DNA of 37,605 nucleotides from positions 1-37,605 of the forward strand of contig NZ_JACXXG010000036.1 in the NCBI RefSeq assembly GCF_014764705.1, given 5' to 3'. The notes under the pieces are model-generated. The model was not told where the DNA came from. It saw only the letters and a program-made list of their open reading frames with translations, and ran no database searches. Made by a program: the position numbers and the translations under genes. The number at the start of each line of letters is the position of its first letter. Position 1 is the first letter of the stretch. This stretch comes from Stutzerimonas kunmingensis. Lineage in GTDB: Bacteria > Pseudomonadota > Gammaproteobacteria > Pseudomonadales > Pseudomonadaceae. Shown here in pieces: positions 14,785 through 22,668 of this stretch.

Positions 14785-15302
14785 TCGTTCAGGCGCCCCT
14801 GCAGCTGCGTCCAGTCGGGCAGGCTCAGCCGAGTGATTTCCACCAGCGACAGGCCGGTGCAATGCGAGCTGATGAAGTCCGCGCGATCGGCCGGGGTTTT
14901 CAGCTTGCGCATGACCTTCGTCGCCTTCATCGCCGGCACCTGCAGGGTCAGGCGATCCACTTCGCGGCCGATGGCCTTGATCGGGACCAGCAGCGGAGCG
15001 TCGTCGGGATCCTCGGGCTTTTTGCCCAGGAAGTAGGAAGCCGGGAGGTTCACGTACTCGTGAATCCGCGTCGACAGGGTCACGTAGTCGGGGCGCTTGA
15101 TCTCCTCGAGCACCGCCTGCGGCAGGCCGGTGGCCAGCAGCAGCAGGGCCTCGAACTGGTCGTCTTCGTCGTCGCCGGCGTTGTCCATCGCGACGCGGTA
15201 TTCGGCGATGGTGAAGGGGCGCAGCGTGATCGTGGTCAGCTTCTCGCCGTTCTCGGCCGCGATCGGCCACTGCAGCGTGTGCGGTTCGGGTTGCCAGGTC
15301 AT
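14736..15302 (-). CDS. E: Tail assembly chaperone E (short form)
   Basis: A 188-aa tail assembly protein. MTWQPEPHTLQWPI..GEKLTTITLRPFTIAEYRVAMD at the start and IGREVDRLTLQVPAMKATKVMRKL in the middle fit the E / Mu gp41-like chaperone family. The start at 15302 is chosen over upstream 15323 because AAGGAAA (15308-15314) lies before it and the upstream codons overlap the terminator region. It contains the slippery site near its 3' end (codons GAT TTT TTG). Confidence 0.87.
   Translation of the reverse strand: MTWQPEPHTLQWPIAAENGEKLTTITLRPFTIAEYRVAMDNAGDDEDDQFEALLLLATGLPQAVLEEIKRPDYVTLSTRIHEYVNLPASYFLGKKPEDPDDAPLLVPIKAIGREVDRLTLQVPAMKATKVMRKLKTPADRADFISSHCTGLSLVEITRLSLPDWTQLQGRLNDFLNKPADFFQSATST
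14778..14784 (-). other. Programmed -1 ribosomal frameshift site T-TTT-TTG
   Basis: Zero-frame codons are GAT TTT TTG; slipping back one base leads into the E' frame, which is open to 14614. P2 uses the same T-TTT-TTG type of heptamer at the matching place. Its position between tube and tape-measure genes is the standard one. Confidence 0.85.
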
Positions 15303-15324
15303 TGCGGGTTTCCTTGCGTGCACG

Positions 15325-15345
15325 AAAAAGCCGCCCGTAGGCGGC
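15325..15345 (-). terminator. Intra-operon terminator after the tail tube gene
   Basis: On the minus strand GCCGCC-TACG-GGCGGC followed by TTTTTCG. The C(UACG)G loop belongs to the very stable UNCG class. It separates tube from chaperone genes and should lower downstream expression unless antiterminated. Confidence 0.82.
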
Positions 15346-15366
15346 CCTGTTCGAGGGTGGGGAGGG

Positions 15367-15873
15367 TCAGACCATCAGGGCCAGGCGGCGGGCGCCCTTG
15401 AGCAGGTCGCGGCCGTTCACGACGACCTTCTGCGTGCGGGTGTCGATATCGATCACAGGCACGCCCATTTCGAGGCGCGTGTAGGTGCGCAGCGCGATCT
15501 CGAGCACCGTCACGGGCTTGTCGCCCATCTTGAGGGTCTTCTCCTCGAGCTTTTTCAGCTTGCCGCCCTGCACGTGGTAGGTGAACCACTCGTTGCCGTC
15601 CTGGTCCTCGCCGGCCTCCTGCACGGTCAGCAGCACGTCATCGCCGCCGCTCACGCCCAGGGCCGCCATGATCGGCAGGCCGACGCCCTGCAGCGTCAGC
15701 TTGCCGGTCAGGGCCTTCATGCCGGTGGCCATCTCCTCGGGGATGTAGCGGCCCCCGCGCATCTCCTCCATATCGAACTCGATCGCCGGCGGATCGTAGT
15801 CTTCGATAGTGGCGTTAAGCGGCAGACCCTGCAGGGTCGCCGTGATGATCTGCCGCACTCGGTTGGTAAACAT
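15367..15873 (-). CDS. FII: Tail tube protein (P2 FII-like)
   Basis: 168 aa; forms the inner tube of the contractile tail. P2 FII features are the N-terminal RVRQIITATLQGLPLNATIEDYDPP, IEFDMEEMRGGRYIPEEMATGMKALTGKLTLQG in the middle, and the C-terminal RLEMGVPVIDIDTRTQKVVVNGRDLL. It starts at the stop of the sheath gene and is followed by a strong hairpin terminator, as expected for a high-copy structural gene. Confidence 0.95.
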   Translation of the reverse strand: MFTNRVRQIITATLQGLPLNATIEDYDPPAIEFDMEEMRGGRYIPEEMATGMKALTGKLTLQGVGLPIMAALGVSGGDDVLLTVQEAGEDQDGNEWFTYHVQGGKLKKLEEKTLKMGDKPVTVLEIALRTYTRLEMGVPVIDIDTRTQKVVVNGRDLLKGARRLALMV

Positions 15874-17039
15874 CAGAGGACGTCCTCCAGAAATTCTTCG
15901 ATGATCGCGTCAGACGCATTGAGCTGGTAAATCATGTGCTCGTTCGGCGCATAGCGCCCGTAATCGATGCACAGGTACCAGGTGCCGTTTTTGTACTTCT
16001 CGACGCTGTTCAGCTCGGGGTGCAGGTACACCTTGCCGCCCGGGATGGTCTCGTCGGCGACCAGCGTCTGCAGCCAGTCGTCAATGCGCTTGACCTCCTG
16101 CTCCATGAACGACTTGGTCAGGTTCTTGGCCATGACCTTCTGCGCCGCCTTGACCAGCTTGCGGATGATGGCGTCCTCGAGGCCCACGTAGCTGATGAAC
16201 TTGCCGGTGATCGTGCGGTTACCGATCAGCGAGAAGCCGCCCATGGTGGTGCGCGCGTAGTAGCTCACGCCGTAGCGGTTGAGCAGGTCGCCCTCGGTCG
16301 ACTTGTCGAGGATGTTGTACTCGACCACGCGCGAGACGTCGGCCGCGTAGGTCACCTGGTTGCCCGGGCTTTCCCACTGCTTGACCGCTGCCAGCGCGGC
16401 GATCGCCAGGCTCGAGGGCGGCAGGAACACGTTGGCCTTGGCCGCCTTGGAATAGACCGCCGGCATCTGGTGCACCATGTAGCCCCGGTCGTAACCCAGC
16501 TCGGCGCCGCCGATGCCCTCGGAGTTGGTCACCTGGCCGGAGACCGGCACGTCGAGCCCGTCGAAGACGAAGCGCGCGCGGATCCGCTTGCCCAGGCTGG
16601 CCAGCTCGCTGTGCACCGCCTGCGCGTCGGAGAAGCCCGGGGCGCCGATGATGGTCGGCAGCTCCTGGCAGGTGGTCAGCGCCTGCAGGCCGGTTTTCTG
16701 GCCCGACTCGAGATCGATGCCGCCGATCACATTGTTCAACGTGTCGGCCTCGAGGGTGCCCTCCTCGACGACCACCACGTAGATCGGCACCTTCACCACC
16801 TTGAGGATCTGGTGCACCACCTGGTAGAGCGTGCCCGCCTCGGCGCCGGTCGGATCCAGCAGCGCAGCCAGGGTGTAGCTGTTGATGCGAAACGGCGCAT
16901 TGCGCGGCACGCTCATATCCGCGTTCGGCGCGGTACCGACCAGGCCGACGACATTATCGCCAAGCCCGCCCATTGCCTCCGGCGACTCGGTCGTCTCGAC
17001 CGAAACGCCGTTGTGCTCGAAATTGGTTACCTCGGCCAT
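15873..17039 (-). CDS. FI: Tail sheath protein (P2 FI-like)
   Basis: 388 aa; the contractile sheath. It shows HNGVSVETTESPEAM near the N-terminus, GLVGTAPNAD (about residues 32-41), the conserved LGYDRGYMVHQMPAVYS and SPGNQVTYAADVSRVVEYNILDK, and YYARTTMGGFSLIGNRTITG in the C-terminal half. This defines the particle as a myovirus. It overlaps the tube gene by one base. Confidence 0.96.
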   Translation of the reverse strand: MAEVTNFEHNGVSVETTESPEAMGGLGDNVVGLVGTAPNADMSVPRNAPFRINSYTLAALLDPTGAEAGTLYQVVHQILKVVKVPIYVVVVEEGTLEADTLNNVIGGIDLESGQKTGLQALTTCQELPTIIGAPGFSDAQAVHSELASLGKRIRARFVFDGLDVPVSGQVTNSEGIGGAELGYDRGYMVHQMPAVYSKAAKANVFLPPSSLAIAALAAVKQWESPGNQVTYAADVSRVVEYNILDKSTEGDLLNRYGVSYYARTTMGGFSLIGNRTITGKFISYVGLEDAIIRKLVKAAQKVMAKNLTKSFMEQEVKRIDDWLQTLVADETIPGGKVYLHPELNSVEKYKNGTWYLCIDYGRYAPNEHMIYQLNASDAIIEEFLEDVL

Positions 17040-17041
17040 GG

Positions 17042-17248
17042 TTACTCCTTAGCGGCGGTTTTCTTGGTGGCAGCGGCGGCGGGCGCCTCGGCCTCGGTTT
17101 CGGTGGCGGTCAGCTTGATGCGGCCGGCGCGCAGCAGCTGCTGCGCCTCGACGTCCATCAGGTCGAGCTTTTCGCCCTTGTTCGCCCAATGGCCGCCCCC
17201 CTTGGGGAATGCGACGAGGACGGTGTAGTTCTTACGATGTGCAGGCAT
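17042..17248 (-). CDS. Small tail-operon protein (68 aa), unknown
   Basis: MPAHRKNYTVLVAFPKGGGHWANKGEKLDLMDVEAQQLL, then an Ala/Glu/Lys-rich tail. The ordered part resembles small proteins found directly before the sheath gene in P2/Mu-type phages (HI1506/Mu gp38-like position). It ends two bases before the sheath start. ATG 17248 has GGAG 10 bases before it; the ATG at 17266 lies inside a terminator T-run and is rejected. Confidence 0.7.
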   Translation of the reverse strand: MPAHRKNYTVLVAFPKGGGHWANKGEKLDLMDVEAQQLLRAGRIKLTATETEAEAPAAAATKKTAAKE

Positions 17249-17266
17249 GCGGAGTGCTCCAGGCAT

Positions 17267-17286
17267 AAAAAAACCGCTTGCGCGGC
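17267..17286 (-). terminator. Intra-operon terminator between the small membrane gene and the sheath operon
   Basis: On the minus strand CCGC-GCAA-GCGG (GNRA loop) followed by TTTTTTTA. Confidence 0.75.
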
Positions 17287-17337
17287 GGTGGGTTGCGGTA
17301 GGTGTGCAGCTGGCCCGGCAGGGCCGGCGGCGGGCAG

Positions 17338-17709
17338 TCAGCGATCGCCCACGGCAGCGGCGGCCGGCGCAGCGCTGGCCACCAGATCAGCAGCAGGATC
17401 AGCGGCATACGGCTTTCCCTCGTCGTGCTCGATGCTCTTTTCGCAGTGGTCGGGGTCGATGCGATCCAGCAGGCCGCAGAGCAAACAGCCCCACCGCCTA
17501 CCGGCCCGGCGGGCCTTGGCCGCGCGCGAGCTGATCGTCTCGTCCTCGTCGCCGTTGGCGGCGGCATTGCCGAGCTGGTCGAAGGCGACCGAGAGCTTCC
17601 AGGCGCGCGCAGGGCTGGCGATGATCGACCAGGCCATGCGCAGCGCCGCGAACAGCCCGGCGACCAGGCACAGCAAAAACAGACCGGCCAGAATGGCGCG
17701 CTCTTTCAT
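17338..17709 (-). CDS. Small membrane protein in the tail region (123 aa)
   Basis: An N-terminal hydrophobic segment (ILAGLFLLCLVAGLFAALRM, residues about 5-24) suggests a membrane anchor. A Cys-containing stretch GCLLCGLLDRIDPDHCEKSIEHDEG follows near 75-100, then an Ala-rich end. Three nearby Cys and a His could bind metal. No family is recognised. It lies between fibre and sheath genes and is flanked by terminators on both sides, so it may be an inserted extra gene. A role in the virion is not shown. Confidence 0.55.
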   Translation of the reverse strand: MKERAILAGLFLLCLVAGLFAALRMAWSIIASPARAWKLSVAFDQLGNAAANGDEDETISSRAAKARRAGRRWGCLLCGLLDRIDPDHCEKSIEHDEGKPYAADPAADLVASAAPAAAAVGDR

Positions 17710-17738
17710 GATGGCTTTCCTTGTGAGGGGTCAGAAAC

Positions 17739-17756
17739 GAAAACACCCCGGGGTGC
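17739..17756 (-). terminator. Terminator after the fibre cluster
   Basis: On the minus strand the GC palindrome CACCCCGGGGTG (17744-17755) is followed by TTTTCG, a few bases after the fibre-chaperone stop at 17764. Confidence 0.6.
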
Positions 17757-17763
17757 GGGGCGT

Positions 17764-18216
17764 TTAGGTGGCCGGCAGTGGCGGCAGACCTTGCAGGATT
17801 CGCGCGGCGCGCTCCGGCGCAACCAGTGGAGAATCGCCGAGGGTCAGGTATTGCACCGCCTCGATAACACTCGCGCTGGCCAATTCCACGAACGTCAATC
17901 GCGGGTCTTCGACCATCTGCAAAATGTCATCTACCACCGGGTCGGTAGGGCGGGCGCTCCTGATCGCCACCCGCTCGGCCAGCGTGAACAGCAGCATGAA
18001 TTCAGGCGACGTCGGCGCCATGTTGCCAACCTCGGGCGAGGCAGGCGCCTCGACCACGCCAGGCGCCACCCACTCGCCATCGACCAGGCGCGAGCCGGGC
18101 ACGACAGTGGCGGGCACCTCGACGAATTCAGCGGCGATGCTGGGGTGGAATTGCTTGGCCGGGGCGCTGGAAACGTCCACGGCCACGCTGTTAATGATGC
18201 GTGCGAAATTCGTCAT
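17764..18216 (-). CDS. Tail-fibre-associated protein / putative fibre chaperone (150 aa)
   Basis: MTNFARIINSVAVDVSSAPAKQFHPSIAAEFVEVPATVVPGSRLVDGEWVAP is the kind of N-terminus found in proteins encoded right after fibre genes in pseudomonad phages and tailocins. The C-terminal half is helical (FMLLFTLAERVAIRSARPTD, ILQMVEDPRLTFVELAS). The layout fits a fibre assembly chaperone that helps fold or attach the fibre tip, but the family is recalled from context and not proven. Confidence 0.6.
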   Translation of the reverse strand: MTNFARIINSVAVDVSSAPAKQFHPSIAAEFVEVPATVVPGSRLVDGEWVAPGVVEAPASPEVGNMAPTSPEFMLLFTLAERVAIRSARPTDPVVDDILQMVEDPRLTFVELASASVIEAVQYLTLGDSPLVAPERAARILQGLPPLPAT

Positions 18217-18220
18217 TTGG

Positions 18221-19270
18221 TTACCACTCCACGATTACGAGGCCATCGCCGCCATTTCCGTTTGGAGAGCCAGTGTATTGACCACGGCCGCCGCTGCCGC
18301 CACCTAGCCCCCCGGCGCCCATCTGCCCGCCGCCAGAGCCAGTGCCGCCACCGCCACCGCCAATTCCGCCACGGCCACCGCCACCTGATCCACCTGATCC
18401 GCCACCACCACCCCCTCCGCCTGTTCCGGCATCATTTCCCCCAGAAGAAGCTGCGCCACCAACTCCGCCAGACCCGCGGAAAGCGCTATCGGTCTCGAAC
18501 CGCGCGGTGAATGTGTAGATCGTCGTTGATTCACCTGTTCCGCCTGAAATGTTTGGCCCGGCCTTCGGGGTAGATGATCCGCCATTTCCGCCACGGCCAC
18601 CGCTGCCGCCTCCGCTGCCGCCGTACTGCGATGTTCCGGTAGCACCAGCGCCACCGTCGCCACCAACGCCGCCACCACCACCGCAGGAATAAACAGTCGT
18701 CCCTGCGGCAGTTACTGCATTGCCGCCGCTGCCCCCAGCGAAGCCAGCGCCACCGCCGCCTGCTGCATATCCTGAAGCGTCCGCAGTCCCGCTGCCGCCG
18801 TTGCCGCCAGAAAACGAATTTGCCGTGCAAGTCCCGCCCGCGCCGCCAGCACCGGCGATGTTCGCCCCCGTCGCGACAAGACCACCACCGCCGCCAGTAG
18901 CAGTGATGAGAGCGCCAAAAGAGCTAGACCCGCCCGCGTTGCCGTTGGTATTTGCCGCCGAAGTGCCTGCACCGCCTACGCCAACAGTGACCGCATACGA
19001 GGCACCCTCTGTAACATCGAAAACAGCAACGCCATAACCACCACCGCCGCCGCCGCCTGCGCCACGACCAGCACTTCCGGTTGCCCCGCTGCCACCAGCT
19101 CCGAGAACTGAAACGCGAATCTTCGAAACGCCGACCGGGACTTTGAAAGTGCCGTTTTCAATGAATCTCTGCGCCTTGCCGATTCCAAAAACATCTTGCC
19201 CGATAGGCTTTGACGTGAGATTCCCGTTCAGGAATCCATCTTTATTGGCCTCACTCAAAACCCGTCCCAT
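18221..19270 (-). CDS. Glycine-rich tail fibre tip / adhesin
   Basis: 349 aa, about half glycine from residue 50 on. It opens with a short linker (GRVLSEANKDGFLNGNL) and the Gly-rich fibre-domain pattern FIENGTFKVPVGVSKIRVSVLGAGGSG, then runs of G with A, S, T and N broken by short loops, and ends GDGLVIVEW. This is the Gly_rich_2-like domain known from phage fibres and recalls the polyglycine-helix sandwiches of T2/S16 gp38 adhesins. The non-glycine loops would contact the receptor, probably LPS or an outer-membrane protein. It should be the distal part of a fibre whose base is encoded by the two genes just upstream. Confidence 0.75.
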   Translation of the reverse strand: MGRVLSEANKDGFLNGNLTSKPIGQDVFGIGKAQRFIENGTFKVPVGVSKIRVSVLGAGGSGATGSAGRGAGGGGGGGYGVAVFDVTEGASYAVTVGVGGAGTSAANTNGNAGGSSSFGALITATGGGGGLVATGANIAGAGGAGGTCTANSFSGGNGGSGTADASGYAAGGGGAGFAGGSGGNAVTAAGTTVYSCGGGGGVGGDGGAGATGTSQYGGSGGGSGGRGGNGGSSTPKAGPNISGGTGESTTIYTFTARFETDSAFRGSGGVGGAASSGGNDAGTGGGGGGGGSGGSGGGGRGGIGGGGGGTGSGGGQMGAGGLGGGSGGRGQYTGSPNGNGGDGLVIVEW

Positions 19271-19587
19271 TACGCCACCTCCTCAAACCCATGAACCCGC
19301 ACACTGCAATCCGCCGTCGTGCTGCGCACAACCACCCGCTCGCCGGCCCCGGCCACAATCGCAGTGCGCTCCAGCACGCCCTGGGCGGGGATGGTGACCC
19401 CGTACTCGATGTAGTCAGCGAGCGCGGGTGCGTCTGCCGGCGCGATGGCCAGGTTGACCACCGCTGCGGTGCTCCCTCGGTTGACGACGGCAACGTTGAC
19501 CGTTGCGACGGTACTCACCGGCACGGTGTAGAGCACTGTGTCGGTATCGGCCGCCAGGGTGGCGGCACCTAACCTGCCTGATGGCAT
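19270..19587 (-). CDS. Small beta-rich fibre-associated protein (105 aa)
   Basis: MPSGRLGAATLAADTDTVLYTVP.. with alternating beta pattern (ATVNVAVVNRGSTAAVVNLAIA, ERVVVRSTTADCSVRVHGFEEV). No named family is recognised, but such proteins sit in the fibre cluster of many pseudomonad myophages. It shares its stop with the start of the Gly-rich tip gene and follows the fibre base gene by 3 bases, so the three are co-translated. A connector or stabiliser in the fibre is inferred. Confidence 0.6.
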   Translation of the reverse strand: MPSGRLGAATLAADTDTVLYTVPVSTVATVNVAVVNRGSTAAVVNLAIAPADAPALADYIEYGVTIPAQGVLERTAIVAGAGERVVVRSTTADCSVRVHGFEEVA

Positions 19588-19590
19588 GGA

Positions 19591-20181
19591 TCAACCTCCT
19601 GAGAAGAAAAAGCGCAGCGCCGGACGCCAGTGGGCATGACGGTCTGCTTGGTGCGCCGACAGGGCCGCGGCGGTCGCGTATTGAGGGTGGGGATTCGGCG
19701 CCGCCGCGTGGGCGGCCACTTCGCCCAATACCCAATCGCGCGTGGCGTTGACGATCGAGTTATCGACCGTAAGCGTCACGCTAGCGGCGTTGGATGTTTC
19801 AAAAACGGCGCGGATAAACAGCTCTTTTGCGACCCCATCGCCGGGCAGCGGCTTTTCCGAGGCGGGATATTTGCAGATCCCGTAAAGCACGCCCGTATCG
19901 GTCCAGATGCCTACCTCTCGAACCGTGAAGCCCCCAATATCCGCCGGCATCAGGCCCTCGACCAAAAACCGACTAGGGTTGGTGGCGTCCGGAGAAAGGT
20001 CGGTCAGTGCGGCGCGCCAGACCTCATTACGCAAAGCCGTGGCGGCCTCGGTCGGGTCATAACTCGCGCCCCCACCGTCGCCGGCTGAGATTTGCGCCAG
20101 GTTGATGGGCTCGCGGGCGGTGATCCGTTCGGCCTCATATGCCAGGCCGGCCGCTGTCACCAGCGTATAAAACTCAGGCAT
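19591..20181 (-). CDS. H: Short tail fibre base (P2 gpH N-terminal-like)
   Basis: 196 aa. MPEFYTLVTAAGLAYEAERITAREPINLAQISAGDGGG and the following LRNEVWRAALTDLS...NPSRFLVEGLMPADIGGFTVREVGIWT match the N-terminal (DUF3751-type) attachment domain of P2-like fibres. It ends after PHPQYATAAALSAHQADRHAHWRPALRFFFSGG, where typical fibres continue with a shaft. The fibre is thus cut short here, and the tip functions are on separate genes. It overlaps gpI by 8 bases. Confidence 0.82.
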   Translation of the reverse strand: MPEFYTLVTAAGLAYEAERITAREPINLAQISAGDGGGASYDPTEAATALRNEVWRAALTDLSPDATNPSRFLVEGLMPADIGGFTVREVGIWTDTGVLYGICKYPASEKPLPGDGVAKELFIRAVFETSNAASVTLTVDNSIVNATRDWVLGEVAAHAAAPNPHPQYATAAALSAHQADRHAHWRPALRFFFSGG

Positions 20182-20737
20182 TAGGTGCTCCCGGGTAAAT
20201 CGTGATGGTCTCGAGGGTCAGCACACCGGCGCCGATGTACGTCGTGCCTTTCGCGCTGATGCCGATCGCTGTCACCAGCTGGTCACGCTCTGATTGCGCG
20301 GCCTGCAGGCGCTGATCAAGACGCTCGTTTATGTCGCGGTCGTAAGCGCGCGATATCCACGCCAGAACGCGCACGGTGTAGGGCTCACCAACTGGCCGCT
20401 GCTGATGCCACGGCACCACCTCCGGCTCAAGTTCCAGGCTCTCAACCGCGCGCCGCAAGGCGGCGCCGGTGCCGGCCAGCCGCTTGGTCTGCCAGGCCGC
20501 CACGACCGTTGTCCGTTTCTCGCTGTCGGGCGCAGCGGCACGCCACTCGCTGACCCCGCGATCTGCCGCCAGATACGGCAGGAAGGAGGCAGGGGTGACC
20601 AGCGGATCCATCAGTTCGGGAAATGGCGGCTGGATTCGATCCAGCAGTTTCGCAAACGCCAGATCCAGGCCGAGCTCAAGCAGCGATGCGTTGGCCGGTA
20701 ACAGGCTTACGCGCGGGGCCTCGGGTGCGTCACTCAT
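20174..20737 (-). CDS. I: Tail protein I (P2 gpI-like)
   Basis: 187-aa baseplate protein between J and the fibre gene. Motifs: SLLPANASLLELGLDLAFAKLLDRIQPPFPELMDP, SFLPYLAADRGVSEW and AWQTKRLAGTGAALRRAVESL, all typical of gpI, followed by VRVLAWISRAYDRDINERLDQ. It overlaps J by ATGA. Confidence 0.93.
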   Translation of the reverse strand: MSDAPEAPRVSLLPANASLLELGLDLAFAKLLDRIQPPFPELMDPLVTPASFLPYLAADRGVSEWRAAAPDSEKRTTVVAAWQTKRLAGTGAALRRAVESLELEPEVVPWHQQRPVGEPYTVRVLAWISRAYDRDINERLDQRLQAAQSERDQLVTAIGISAKGTTYIGAGVLTLETITIYPGAPNA

Positions 20738-21729
20738 AGCGTGCGAACCTCGATTTCGACGCCTTCACAGAACGGCGCCTGATGGGCCGCGCATTCAATG
20801 GCCGCAAGCGGCTCGAGCAGCTGCAGGCGCTCCGCGCCTGCAGCGTGCAGCACGTAATCGATGCGACTAGGGTCAACGTAGCCGCCGAGCAAATGGCGGG
20901 CGCTGGCGTAGGCCTGCAGGGCTTCCACGGCCGCCGTGCGTGTTAGCAGGGAGTCAGGGCCGGGGCTGATATAAACAACGGCGCGGATCTGATACGGCAC
21001 AATCGCCGCAGCCTGTACGGTGACCAGGTCCGTCTCCGGCCGCACGTCATCACGAGCGAAGTGCGAGCGGATGGCCTCGAGCAGCTCAACGGAGGGTGTA
21101 CCGTCACCGCCGCGAGCCAGCACGGTGACCATCACCTCACCCGGCGCTGTGCGGCGCGCATTGGCGTCTTTCACCTGCGCGGCAAAGCCATCGGCGGCGA
21201 ATGTGTAGGTGACCACCAGTTGACCGGCGTTCGGGGCGTCAACGGTCACCGCCGCCCGCTCGCCCAGGGTCATGGCCTCGCGGCGGTACTGCAGGCGCGA
21301 GCCGGCGGCCGGCGCGTGCGGCGCGAGGTAGTAGCGCACCCGCAGATCCTCGTCGCCCTCGAGCAACGGATCGACCGGCGGGAAGGCGTTCGGGTCGCCC
21401 TCGTCGATGACCCGGCGCTCGAGGCCGAGATCGGCCGCGCGGGCGTCGAGGTTCGAGCCCTCGGCCCACCATGCCAGCATCTGCTTGATGCGGGCGTTGT
21501 ATTTGCGCTCGTGGCCCTGCAGGCGCAGCGTAAAGGCCTGCAGCATCATGGCCAGCAGGTCGCTGTCGTTTTCCAGCGCCACGGCCAGCCGCGCGGCCTT
21601 CTCGGGGTCGCGGGCCTGCACATAGGCCAGCACCTCGGCCTTGAACTCGGCGAGCAGCGTCTCGAAGGTTTCGACCTTGACGATCTCGGGCTCGGCCAGC
21701 TGGTTGAGCCCCGGAATAAGCATGCTCAC
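20734..21729 (-). CDS. J: Baseplate assembly protein J (P2 gpJ-like)
   Basis: 331-aa baseplate wedge protein. It has EPEIVKVETFETLLAEFKAEVLAYVQ at the N-terminus, AADLGLERRVIDEGDPNAFPPVDPLLEGDEDLRVRY, AHAPAAGSRLQYRREAMTLGERAAVTVDAPNAG and DVRPETDLVTVQAAAIVPYQIRAVVYI, which are conserved gpJ blocks. It is placed between W and I with ATGA overlaps on both sides. The start may be the first or third codon. Confidence 0.95.
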   Translation of the reverse strand: MSMLIPGLNQLAEPEIVKVETFETLLAEFKAEVLAYVQARDPEKAARLAVALENDSDLLAMMLQAFTLRLQGHERKYNARIKQMLAWWAEGSNLDARAADLGLERRVIDEGDPNAFPPVDPLLEGDEDLRVRYYLAPHAPAAGSRLQYRREAMTLGERAAVTVDAPNAGQLVVTYTFAADGFAAQVKDANARRTAPGEVMVTVLARGGDGTPSVELLEAIRSHFARDDVRPETDLVTVQAAAIVPYQIRAVVYISPGPDSLLTRTAAVEALQAYASARHLLGGYVDPSRIDYVLHAAGAERLQLLEPLAAIECAAHQAPFCEGVEIEVRTL

Positions 21730-22058
21730 GTGACCACCTCAAACGTCATTTTTCGGTTGTGCCAGGTACCGGCCAGGCGCAGCCGCAGGCCGGCGCCCTC
21801 GCGGGTGACGACGATCGCCTCCGGCACGAACTCGCCGATGCCGTTCGCCTCGTTGTAAAAGGCCTCGGCCGCGTCGGCCTGCGCGAGGATCAGCAGGCGA
21901 TCGCCGAGGTTCTTGCCCAGCCGGGTGGGCAGGCGACAGCCGTACAGCGGGCGCTTCTGGCGGGTGCCGAGCGGGGTCGTCAGGGCGCGGGTCGCGCGCT
22001 GCACGAAGGCGGGCCAGTCGTCGACGGTGGCGCCGGTGTCGCGGTCGATGCCGATCAT
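21726..22058 (-). CDS. W: Baseplate protein W (P2 gpW / T4 gp25-like)
   Basis: 110 aa; MIGIDRDTGATVDDWPAFVQRATRALTTPLGTRQKRPLYGCRL is the gp25-like opening (a lysozyme-like fold in the baseplate). YNEANGIGEFVPEAIVV follows. ATGA overlaps with V and J. Confidence 0.93.
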   Translation of the reverse strand: MIGIDRDTGATVDDWPAFVQRATRALTTPLGTRQKRPLYGCRLPTRLGKNLGDRLLILAQADAAEAFYNEANGIGEFVPEAIVVTREGAGLRLRLAGTWHNRKMTFEVVT

Positions 22059-22666
22059 GCTGGTACCCCGCCGATGCTCGGGCCGCCCGAGTTCAGGTGC
22101 TGGTGATCCTTGCCGATGTTCTTGCCGTCGTGGTCGAGGGTGCCGCCGATATGCGAGAAGCCCGCCGCCGTCAGCTTGAAGCCCACGCCGCCGAGCATTA
22201 CCTCGACGCCGGATTGGTCGGCCTTGACCGATAGCGGGCCGTTTGACCAGGTCAGCGCGTGGCTTTCGTGGTCATAGGCGGTTTCGGTGCCGTCGGGGTA
22301 GGTGCGCCGGTGCAGCTCGCCGCGATCGGAGACCGGCGGGAAGGCGCCCGAAGGGATGCCCGTCAAGGCCACGCTCTGCGCGCTGCCGTCACCGGCGCCG
22401 AAGTTGATCAGCAGGCATTGCTCGCCCTCGCTCGGGTGGCGCGTCTCGCTGACCTCGCCGGCGCTGGGGTTGAAGTAGCGGATCCACGGCGACAGCAGCT
22501 CGCCATGGCTCACCCGGCAGCGCCCGGCCGCCGGATCCACGGCGGCGACGGTGCCGATGCGATTGTGATTCTCGGCGCGCCGGCGCAGGTCTTCGATTTC
22601 CGTCTCGAGTTCGGCCAGACGCTCGATCAGCGGCGCCAGGTGGATCCGCAGAATGGCGTCGAACAT
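22055..22666 (-). CDS. V: Baseplate spike protein V (P2 gpV-like)
   Basis: 203 aa; the membrane-piercing spike. The N-terminal helix (IERLAELETEIEDLRRRAEN) is followed by an OB-fold (IGTVAAVDPAAGRCRVSHGELLSPWIRYF) and a beta-helical tail. The C-terminus has HIGGTLDHDGKNIGKDHQHLNSG, whose HQH triplet is the metal-binding apex of P2/phi92 spikes. It stands at the head of the V-W-J-I baseplate block, as in P2. Confidence 0.94.
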   Translation of the reverse strand: MFDAILRIHLAPLIERLAELETEIEDLRRRAENHNRIGTVAAVDPAAGRCRVSHGELLSPWIRYFNPSAGEVSETRHPSEGEQCLLINFGAGDGSAQSVALTGIPSGAFPPVSDRGELHRRTYPDGTETAYDHESHALTWSNGPLSVKADQSGVEVMLGGVGFKLTAAGFSHIGGTLDHDGKNIGKDHQHLNSGGPSIGGVPA

Positions 22667-22668
22667 CG

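Noticed and set aside
15936..17228. 430-aa plus-strand frame opposite the sheath gene
   Set aside because: Antisense shadow of the sheath protein; no domain or ribosome site.
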